Shown here: positions 1-6,215 of the stretch, piece by piece
Layout: every line of letters begins with the position of its first letter
How positions within the stretch are numbered: position 1 is the first letter of the stretch
NCBI GenBank assembly: GCA_050250815.1
Contig: JBFWNY010000065.1
Span: forward strand, 1-9,654
Direction of reading: 5' to 3'
From: JAEUMD01 sp050250815
GTDB lineage: Bacteria; Pseudomonadota; Alphaproteobacteria; Rhizobiales; Hyphomicrobiaceae
DNA length: 9,654 nt
Position numbers and translations under genes: made by a program
Notes under the pieces: model-generated
What the model saw: the letters and a program-made list of their open reading frames with translations, nothing else
Database searches by the model: none
Told to the model about the DNA's origin: nothing

Positions 1-2
1 CA

Positions 3-2969
3 GGCGGCTGGGAACTCAACGTCACGGCCCTGTTCGGCATTCTCGCGCTCATCGCCGCCATGCTCTGGTTCGGCCAGGCCAAGGGCGACGACGCGGTCGC
101 CGCCGCCAACTGGTTCAATTCGGAGACGGCGCGCACGATCAAGAATTTCGCGCTGTTCGGTGCCATTACGGCGCTGGTGCTGGCCTTCGTCATCGCAGCC
201 ACCAAGAGCGACGTTGGCGCCAACTACGTGCAGAGCGCGCGTCTCATCATCAAGAACGCCGTGTTGTGGGTGATGTTTCTTGCCTGCATGACCACCTCGG
301 TCTTCTTCTCATTCGACTCGCTGTTCTCGACCATCTTCCCCGCCGAGGAGCGCAAGCGTGCCGCCGAGATCCGGGCGACCAACCAGGTGGCCGGCGTGGT
401 CTCCGACATCGGTACGCTCGCCGGCAGGCGACGCATCGAAGCCGCGCGGGAGCTGTTCCGCGCGCCGGCCTGGGCCAACTACGAGGCCGAGCTCGACAAG
501 GTCGTGGCGGTAGCTCGCCAGGCGCCCGAGAAGATCCGCGAAGAAATGACCCGCGAGCTCGAAGAGCAGAAGAGCCGTATCGCCAAGCTCGAGGAGCAGC
601 GCGCATCGGCGTCAGGCGGTCAGGCCGGTCTCCAGACCCGCAAGATTCAATTGACCGAGGAGCTATCGCGCATCCAGGCCGAACGGCCCGAAGCTGTTGC
701 TGCGTCGAACGCGCAGAAGGTCGTTGTCGCGGAGGTGCAGAAGCGGCTCGATGAGCAGCGCACCAAGGTGCTCGCCGAGGAAAAGGGCGTCGAGGGCTCT
801 CTCAAGATCGGCCGCGGCAAATTCTGGCGCGAGGCCAAGATCGAGGAAGAGAAGATCATCGCCGAACTTCAGATCGCGCGCGAGCGTCTGCGGGGACCCG
901 ATGTGCGAGTCGAGACGATCGACAAGCGCATCTCGCAGATCAAGGGTGAGCTGGCACAGATCGACGGCGACCTCGCCAAGCTGCGCGGTGAGGCCGACAC
1001 GGCCTCGCAGATGATCGTCGTCGCCAAGTCGGGCAATGCGACGATCAATGCCGAGCGCTTCGATCCGTCGGCAGGCGTGGCCAACCTCGAGCGTGAGCGT
1101 CAGCTGTTCCGGCAGAAGCCCGAACGCGAGACGCTTATGAGCCTGCAGCAGCAGTGCGCCGCGCTTGTCTCCGCCAGCTTGAAGGTGGCCTCGCTGCGCG
1201 ACGCCGCCGCTGCGATCGATTGCGACCCCAAACAGGCGACCGAGGCCGCGGCCCGCGTTTTCGTGCTCAACGCGGGCCTGAAAGCTTTCGCCGACAACTG
1301 CGCCGGCGGCGAGAGGCTGCCCGCCAATGGCGGCACCGACGCGCTGCTGGAGTTCGGCCGCCGCTGCCTGCAGGATGCCGGCCTGCCGAGCCAGGATTCG
1401 GCGGCCATGGGCGCCTCGCTGTCCAGCATCGACCTCAATCGCGACGACAAGGCGCATCGCTTCGTCGTCACCTGGAATGCCTTCCAGGATGGCAACCGCC
1501 TCGCCTACCTGGCGCTCGCCATCGCCATCGCCATCGACAGCCTTGTGTTCATGTCGGGTCTGTTCGGCGCCAACGCCGTGCGTTCGCCGCTGTCCGACGT
1601 TCCAAGCCTGAAGGCGCGCTCCGCCCAGCAGCTGGAAGCCATAATCGAGAACGCATTGCTGCCTGACACCTTCACCAACGCCGACGCGGTGCTGGGCGCA
1701 ATGCAGCCGATCACGCCAACCGACGGCTTCACGCAGGAAGTGATCGTCTCGCTCGACGAGACGATCAATCGCAGCCGCGTGCTCAAGGTGCTGAATGCGG
1801 CGGCAACGATCGGCGCGGTGCATCGCGACGTCAATCGCCCCGAGCGCTACCTCGTGCGGCCCGAACTGTTCGAGTTCTTGTCGGGCGTCGCCAAACGCTC
1901 GTTCGAGAGCAACAAGGACAACGTACGCAACGCCGAGCTCAAGCAGATCGTGACAGTGGCGTTGCAGCCGGAGGTTGGCGTCAACGCCGTGATCGTGCTC
2001 GACAACATGGAGCCGATCAACGAGGCGCACGGATTCTCATCGCAGATCAGGCTCTCCAACGTCGCGGCCTCCGAACTCACCGTGGTACGGCGCGTGCTCA
2101 ATGCCGGTGCCACCGTCAAGTACGTGCAGCGTGCCGAGCGCAGCGACAAGAACCCCGAGCACGACCTCTATTTCGTGCACGGCCAGCTCTACAAGACGAT
2201 CGCGCTCATTGCCGCCGCACATCCGCGGCCCGAGGTGCAGCTGCCCAAGCTTCCACCGGTTGTCGCCGCGCCACCGATCGATGGCGGCTCGCTGACCGGA
2301 CGCAGCAAGGCGCTACCGCCGCGCGCGCCGGAGCGCACGCGCGTGGCCCCACCGACGCAGCAGGTGACCGTTGAGCCGCTTAGCGACGGCGATAAGCACC
2401 ATTGGGCGAGCCTCTACACCGGCCAGCTGCTCGCCGCGATCGGTCTCAGCGACCGCACCGTGGAAAGCCGCTTCGCGGGCGAGGGCGTGCAGGAAGCGGC
2501 GCAGGCCGCGTGGCGCCAGCTGCATCAGCATGCCCAGCGCAACGACGAACTGCACCAGTTGCTGCGCCAGCATCAGGCGCAGCAGGCGGCAGAACTCGAC
2601 AAGATGGTCGACAAGCTTCGCGCGGCCGCGCAGGTCGACCAGCGCAGGGTAGACATCCTGGAGCGCGCCGACCATGAGATCCGCAAGGCGCTCCCGAGCC
2701 TGATGCTGTTCCCCGAGACCGGCCTAGTCCGCTTCCTCGTCGACGCGCTCGAGTCCGCTGCTGCGCCTGACGATGGCCAGCAGCCCGGCGAGGATGCGCT
2801 GGTCGAACAGCTGCGGCAGGTGAGCGACCTCATGAGCCACGCCGACCTTGGCGACGCCGACTCCTGGGTGCGCATCCGCGAGACGCTCGCCGACGAGCCA
2901 CGCTCGGGATTCCCGCGTATCGTCCAGATGCGCCGCCCGCCGCGCAACGGCACCGGCAACCAGGGGTGA
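3..2969 (+). CDS. Large multi-pass membrane protein with periplasmic coiled coil and duplicated C-terminal domain, function unknown (5' partial)
   Basis: I do not recognise the family by name. The frame is open back to the window edge, and the first ATG (position 60) lies inside a hydrophobic segment without an RBS, so the true start is upstream. Residues are numbered from that ATG. Membrane segments are seen just before and at the ATG, at about 30-48, 66-86 and 480-503. Between the last two lies a long, charged, heptad-like region (about 130-320) rich in Glu, Arg, Lys and Gln, predicted coiled coil, then a helical part with Cys366, Cys388, Cys414 and Cys436. After the last membrane segment come two similar ~90-residue units (525-615 and 627-719), a Pro-rich linker (720-775) and a second coiled-coil stretch (about 810-875). 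Topology is inferred: coiled coil periplasmic, C-terminus cytoplasmic. The gene ends 99 bases before rnd and may not share its operon. The coding call is firm; the role is unknown. Confidence 0.85.
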   Translation, partial: GGWELNVTALFGILALIAAMLWFGQAKGDDAVAAANWFNSETARTIKNFALFGAITALVLAFVIAATKSDVGANYVQSARLIIKNAVLWVMFLACMTTSVFFSFDSLFSTIFPAEERKRAAEIRATNQVAGVVSDIGTLAGRRRIEAARELFRAPAWANYEAELDKVVAVARQAPEKIREEMTRELEEQKSRIAKLEEQRASASGGQAGLQTRKIQLTEELSRIQAERPEAVAASNAQKVVVAEVQKRLDEQRTKVLAEEKGVEGSLKIGRGKFWREAKIEEEKIIAELQIARERLRGPDVRVETIDKRISQIKGELAQIDGDLAKLRGEADTASQMIVVAKSGNATINAERFDPSAGVANLERERQLFRQKPERETLMSLQQQCAALVSASLKVASLRDAAAAIDCDPKQATEAAARVFVLNAGLKAFADNCAGGERLPANGGTDALLEFGRRCLQDAGLPSQDSAAMGASLSSIDLNRDDKAHRFVVTWNAFQDGNRLAYLALAIAIAIDSLVFMSGLFGANAVRSPLSDVPSLKARSAQQLEAIIENALLPDTFTNADAVLGAMQPITPTDGFTQEVIVSLDETINRSRVLKVLNAAATIGAVHRDVNRPERYLVRPELFEFLSGVAKRSFESNKDNVRNAELKQIVTVALQPEVGVNAVIVLDNMEPINEAHGFSSQIRLSNVAASELTVVRRVLNAGATVKYVQRAERSDKNPEHDLYFVHGQLYKTIALIAAAHPRPEVQLPKLPPVVAAPPIDGGSLTGRSKALPPRAPERTRVAPPTQQVTVEPLSDGDKHHWASLYTGQLLAAIGLSDRTVESRFAGEGVQEAAQAAWRQLHQHAQRNDELHQLLRQHQAQQAAELDKMVDKLRAAAQVDQRRVDILERADHEIRKALPSLMLFPETGLVRFLVDALESAAAPDDGQQPGEDALVEQLRQVSDLMSHADLGDADSWVRIRETLADEPRSGFPRIVQMRRPPRNGTGNQG
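1632..2216 (+). repeat. Intragenic tandem duplication of a ~90-residue domain
   Basis: Within the membrane protein, residues 525-615 and 627-719 (numbered from the ATG at 60) align along their length. Shared landmarks in order are a leading Leu, AL.P, AVL/IVL, M.PI, a GF pair, VLNA.AT followed by a Val-containing strand, and a closing YLV/YFV..(E/Q)L(F/Y) helix. The copies are clearly diverged, so this is an old protein-level duplication and not a recent DNA repeat. The alternating helix and strand pattern suggests small winged-helix-like or alpha/beta units, but the fold is a guess. Confidence 0.7.
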
Positions 2970-2979
2970 CCAGCAGCGT

Positions 2980-2989
2980 CCCCTAGGGG
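2980..2989. repeat. Perfect 10-bp palindrome just after the membrane-protein stop codon
   Basis: The sequence CCCCTAGGGG begins 10 bases after the stop codon. Its 5' half can also pair with AGGGG at 2962-2966, which spans the end of the coding region. No T-run follows, so it does not meet the criteria for an intrinsic terminator. It could still be a weak attenuator or a protein-binding dyad. Confidence 0.3.
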
Positions 2990-3003
2990 GCTCCGCGCTT
3001 CGA

Positions 3004-3032
3004 TTGACCGTGGCCGCGATGCCGCCTACACC
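3004..3032 (+). promoter_or_regulatory. Possible sigma-70-type promoter for rnd
   Basis: TTGACC (3004-3009) matches the -35 consensus at five of six positions. It is separated by 17 bases from TACACC (3027-3032), a weak -10 matching at three positions. The predicted start would lie about 30 bases upstream of the rnd ATG. The position in the 99-base gap before rnd is suitable. A single match of this quality is expected fairly often, so support is modest. Confidence 0.35.
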
Positions 3033-3068
3033 CGCGCACGCAAAAGCGGCAACCACGGGCAGGCCATC

Positions 3069-3701
3069 ATGGGCGCGACATCGGCACACGCAAAGATCAC
3101 CCTACATAAGGGCGACCTTCCCAAGAACCTCGATCTCGGCCCCGCGGTCGCCGTCGACACCGAGACCCTTGGGCTCAACCCGCATCGTGACCGGCTGTGC
3201 CTCGTGCAGCTCTCGTCCGGCGACGGCTCGGCACATCTCGTCCAGCTCGGCGCGGACGGCTATCGTGCGCCACGCCTCAAGGCGCTCCTTGAAAATCCTC
3301 GAGTTCTCAAAATCTTCCACTACGCGCGCTTCGATCTGGCCGTGCTGAAGCGCTATCTCGGCGTCAATACCGCGCCGGTCTACTGCACCAAGATCGTCTC
3401 CAAGCTGGTGCGCACCTATACCGACCGGCACGGGCTCAAGGATCTCGCCGCAGAACTCGCCGGAATCGAACTCTCCAAACAGCAGCAGAGCTCGGACTGG
3501 GCGCGATCCGACCTCAGCGAGGCCCAGCTCGCCTACGCCGCCGCCGACGTGTTGCATCTTCACGCCATCAAGGCGCGGCTCGACGAGATGCTGGACCGCG
3601 ATGGCCGGCGCGGCTTCGCCGAGGAGGCCTTCCGCTTCCTGCCCACACGCGCCGCGCTCGACCTGGCGGGATTCGAGGAAACCGACATCTTTTCTCACTG
3701 A
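3069..3701 (+). CDS. rnd: Ribonuclease D-type 3'-5' exonuclease (short, exonuclease domain only)
   Basis: This 210-residue protein of the DEDDy exonuclease superfamily is expected to trim RNA 3' ends, such as tRNA precursors, in the cytoplasm using two metal ions. All motifs are present: Exo I as D30-T-E32 in the VAVDTETLGL segment, Exo II around H84 and F88-D89, and Exo III as Y156-A-A-A-D160. Metal ligands would be D30, E32, D89 and D160, with Y156 as the catalytic tyrosine. It lacks the C-terminal HRDC domains of E. coli RNase D (about 375 residues). Exonuclease-only proteins of about 205 residues are usual in Alphaproteobacteria and commonly sit just upstream of lptC, as here. The ATG at 3069 gives a usual-length N-terminus ending in ITLHKGDLP; its RBS (GGGCAGG, 3058-3064) is weak. 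The exact RNA substrate is not inferable. Confidence 0.93.
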   Translation: MGATSAHAKITLHKGDLPKNLDLGPAVAVDTETLGLNPHRDRLCLVQLSSGDGSAHLVQLGADGYRAPRLKALLENPRVLKIFHYARFDLAVLKRYLGVNTAPVYCTKIVSKLVRTYTDRHGLKDLAAELAGIELSKQQQSSDWARSDLSEAQLAYAAADVLHLHAIKARLDEMLDRDGRRGFAEEAFRFLPTRAALDLAGFEETDIFSH

Positions 3702-3820
3702 TCGGAGCATCGACAGTCAGGCGCCGCACTTGCAGGCCCTTGCGCCAGCGCCACACTTCCCGCCGTTTATCGGCCCAGCGATTGCGCCGCGTCGCACAAT
3801 TTCCCAATTTTGGGCTGAAG

Positions 3821-3839
3821 GTCCGGCACTTTCCCGGAC
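3821..3839. repeat. Inverted repeat in the lptC leader
   Basis: GTCCGG (3821-3826) and CCGGAC (3834-3839) form a perfect 6-bp stem around a 7-base loop, ending 29 bases before the proposed lptC start. Just upstream, CCCAA (3803-3807) and TTGGG (3810-3814) form a second short dyad in an unusually AT-rich patch for this window. No T-run follows, so it is not an obvious terminator for rnd. An operator or an mRNA-leader hairpin is possible. The rest of the 3702-3868 gap shows no gene. Confidence 0.35.
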
Positions 3840-3868
3840 ATGCCACCCTGACGGGGCTACAACGACCC

Positions 3869-6154
3869 ATGGCAATCCCCTCCCATCGCGACGGCCTGGG
3901 GCCCTCGGCGCGTGCCGCCGGCGGCTCAGGCATCGTCGTGGCCGTGGATCGTGGACGCCGGGTCGCCAAGGCCCGCCGCCACTCGACGCTGGTGCGCATC
4001 ATGCGCATCGCGTTGCCCGTGGGCGCCTTGGGCATCGTCCTGTTCTATGCTGGCACCATGCTCGATCTCGCCGGCTGGCGAGGAGCCTTGCCGAGCCTGT
4101 CGGTACCAAAGATCCTTCCCGAGCACCTGACGATGAATAACCCGCGTTACCGCGGGTTTGCCAACAATGGCAGCAGCTACGTCATCGAGGCCGCCACGGC
4201 GCAGCAGGACTTGAAAAATCCTGCCGTCATCCGGCTCGCCACGATCACGGGCGTGCTGACACGTGCCGACAAGAGCAAGACGCAACTCAGGGCGAATTCA
4301 GGCGTCTACAACAGCCAGCGCGAACACCTGCTGCTGAACGGCAATATCCGCATCACGTCCGACGACGGGGCATGGGCGCGCTTGACGGTGGCCGAGGTCG
4401 AGCCCAAGACCGGGCTCATATCATCCAAGCAGCCCGTTGCCGTGGGCAATCGGACCAGTACGATCCGCTCGCAGGCCATGGTCATCCGCCAGAAGACAAA
4501 GGAGATCACGTTCACCGGCAAAGTCCACGCGACCCTTCAGCCGGCCAAGGGCGACCAGGTCAAGTCCGCAACCGCGCCCGACCCTGCAACGCCACCCGCC
4601 AGACCGGCTGAGGCCAGCACGGGCGAAACGGCGGCCGCCAATGCCTCGATCGCTAAGCTTTTCGCTGCTGGCGGCGGGCCGGTCGACGTGCATGCCGACC
4701 GGCTCGACATCGACGATGTCAAGAAGACGGCAGTCTTCACCGGCAATGTGCGCGCCACGCGCGGCACTTCCACGCTCACCACCCCGGAGCTGCGGATTGC
4801 CTATGACGGCGCCCCATCGGGCGGGCTCGCCGGATCGTCGGCGCAAGCCGGCGAACCGGCGTCGCGCGCCAGCATCAAGACGATCCTGGCTGCCAACCCG
4901 GTCGTCATCAGCAATGCTCCTGACACGCGCGTCACCGGCCAGACCGCCATGTATGACGCCGCAAGCAGCACGTCCACTATCGACGGCGGCGTCGTCATCC
5001 AGCGCGGCACCGACACGCGTATCACTGCGCCGACCGCCACCTACGACCAGCAGTCCGGCCGCTCGACACTCATCGGCGGCGTCGCCATCGATCGGGCGCC
5101 CAGCACCCGCGTCACGGGGCGGAACGCGGCGTTCGACAGCCGCTCCGACGTCGCCATGGTGGAAGGCGACGTCGTCATCGTTTCAGGCGCCGACCGGCGC
5201 GCCACTGGAGAGCGGGCCGAGTTCGACAACCGCAACAAAACTGCGCTGCTCACCGGCAACGTCGTGCTGATCCAGGGAGGCAACATCCTCAAGGGTACGA
5301 GGCTTTATTCCGATCAGAACGCGAAGCGTACGGAGCTGACGGCCGCTGGCGAGACCGGCTCCGCGCCAGGGCGCATTTCGGCGCATTTCGTCCAGCCCAA
5401 GGACCAGCAACGCAAGGCGCGACCGGCCGCTGCCAAAGCAGTGCAACAGGAGGGCGGCGGCTTCCTCGCCGTTTCCAAGTTCCGGAGCAACCCCAACGCA
5501 CCGGTCGATATCGCCGCCGACCGCCTCGTCGTGCACGAGGACAGGCACGCCGCCGTGTTCTCGGGCGACGTCCAGGCCGACCAGGGCGGCTTCAAGATCC
5601 GCACGTCGGAGATGACGGCCTTTTACACCGGCGGTGCGGGACTGGGCACGATCGCCGAGGACCCGTCTCAGCCGGCGCAGCCTGCCAAGGACAAGGATCC
5701 GGCGAAGGTCCCCGCGCGGCTCGAACGCATCAAGGCCAATGGCAAGGTGATCGTGACTTCGGTCAACGGGCAATCGGCCACTGGCGACTGGGCGGATTTT
5801 GACGTCAAGGCCAACACCGCCACGGTAGGCGGCGACGTGGTACTGAGCCAGGGCCGCAATATCGTGCGCGGCACCAAGCTCGTCATCGATATGACGACGG
5901 GCGAGGCAACCATCAATTCCGAGGGGCTGACTGCGCCGCAGGTGTCCTCCGGCAACCCCGGCGCGGGATGGCGCGCGGAGCGGAAAGCGGCACGGCCAAG
6001 CGCCGTGTTCTTCCCTCAGCAGCTGCGAAAAGCCGCCGAACGGTCGGCCGCCCGGAAGCAGGGGGGGGAGAAAAAGACCGGCGCTGCGGATGCCTCCACC
6101 TCGAGCTGGCAGCCGACCACCACCTCTCGCCCCCCCGGGGGGCCGCAGAATTGA
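3869..6154 (+). CDS. lptC-lptA: LptC-LptA fusion: membrane-anchored LPS-transport protein with expanded OstA repeats
   Basis: This 761-residue protein should form the periplasmic part of the LPS export bridge. Residues 1-46 are a basic cytoplasmic N-terminus, 47-67 a single membrane anchor, and about 86-225 an LptC-type beta-jellyroll beginning at the MNNPRYRGF segment. A Pro/Ala linker follows, then an OstA-type unit (270-312), four exact 30-residue beta repeats (353-472) plus part of a fifth, and an LptA-like module (543-686: VDIAADRL, FSGDVQ, WADFDV, GDVVLSQG). A basic low-complexity tail (687-761) ends the protein. LptC is usually about 200 residues and LptA a separate protein of about 200 with its own signal peptide. 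No signal peptide precedes either OstA module, so export depends on the LptC anchor, which argues for a genuine fusion. The ATG at 3869 was preferred over the one at 3740 because it gives a normal LptC N-terminus with GGGG at 3853-3856. lptB follows after 61 bases. Confidence 0.88.
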   Translation: MAIPSHRDGLGPSARAAGGSGIVVAVDRGRRVAKARRHSTLVRIMRIALPVGALGIVLFYAGTMLDLAGWRGALPSLSVPKILPEHLTMNNPRYRGFANNGSSYVIEAATAQQDLKNPAVIRLATITGVLTRADKSKTQLRANSGVYNSQREHLLLNGNIRITSDDGAWARLTVAEVEPKTGLISSKQPVAVGNRTSTIRSQAMVIRQKTKEITFTGKVHATLQPAKGDQVKSATAPDPATPPARPAEASTGETAAANASIAKLFAAGGGPVDVHADRLDIDDVKKTAVFTGNVRATRGTSTLTTPELRIAYDGAPSGGLAGSSAQAGEPASRASIKTILAANPVVISNAPDTRVTGQTAMYDAASSTSTIDGGVVIQRGTDTRITAPTATYDQQSGRSTLIGGVAIDRAPSTRVTGRNAAFDSRSDVAMVEGDVVIVSGADRRATGERAEFDNRNKTALLTGNVVLIQGGNILKGTRLYSDQNAKRTELTAAGETGSAPGRISAHFVQPKDQQRKARPAAAKAVQQEGGGFLAVSKFRSNPNAPVDIAADRLVVHEDRHAAVFSGDVQADQGGFKIRTSEMTAFYTGGAGLGTIAEDPSQPAQPAKDKDPAKVPARLERIKANGKVIVTSVNGQSATGDWADFDVKANTATVGGDVVLSQGRNIVRGTKLVIDMTTGEATINSEGLTAPQVSSGNPGAGWRAERKAARPSAVFFPQQLRKAAERSAARKQGGEKKTGAADASTSSWQPTTTSRPPGGPQN
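4925..5284 (+). repeat. Four tandem 30-residue OstA-like beta repeats within lptC-lptA
   Basis: Four consecutive 90-base units encode 30 residues each with no gap. Each starts TR(V/I)T or RRAT, has an aromatic followed by Asp (YD or FD) at unit positions 10-11, then a strand ending in GG, GD or GN, then VVI, VAI or VVL, and closes with (D/N/S) before the next unit. A shorter fifth unit (5285-5350) begins ILKGT. The DNA copies are diverged, so the conservation is at protein level. The pattern resembles successive beta-strand pairs of an OstA/LptA jellyroll. Confidence 0.8.
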
Positions 6155-6205
6155 CAAGCAGCCGCACTTACCGCCCCATGAGAGCCAACGTGACACATCG
6201 CGCGC

Positions 6206-6210
6206 AGGAG
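6206..6210 (+). promoter_or_regulatory. Ribosome binding site that fixes the lptB GTG start
   Basis: AGGAG lies five bases upstream of GTG at 6216, the clearest Shine-Dalgarno in the window. It favours this GTG over the in-frame ATGs at 6090, which overlaps the preceding gene, and at 6294, which has no comparable RBS. Confidence 0.75.
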
Positions 6211-6215
6211 CCGGC

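Noticed and set aside
60..62. ATG at 60 as the start of the first gene
   Set aside because: The frame is open to the window edge, the preceding codons encode the first half of a membrane helix, and no RBS is present. The gene therefore most likely starts before the window.
663..2030. Long antisense open frame (455 codons) opposite the membrane-protein gene
   Set aside because: It is a by-product of GC-rich third positions in the sense gene. Its translation is low-complexity with no domain, and the sense strand has clear membrane and coiled-coil structure.
3740..3868. In-frame upstream ATG extending LptC by 43 residues
   Set aside because: The extra residues are Arg-rich and unlike LptC N-termini. 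They also cover the inverted repeats. The ATG at 3869 gives a normal distance to the membrane anchor.
6090..6215. Earlier ATG for lptB overlapping the end of lptC-lptA
   Set aside because: It would add 42 Pro/Arg-rich residues and lacks an RBS, whereas GTG 6216 has AGGAG five bases upstream.
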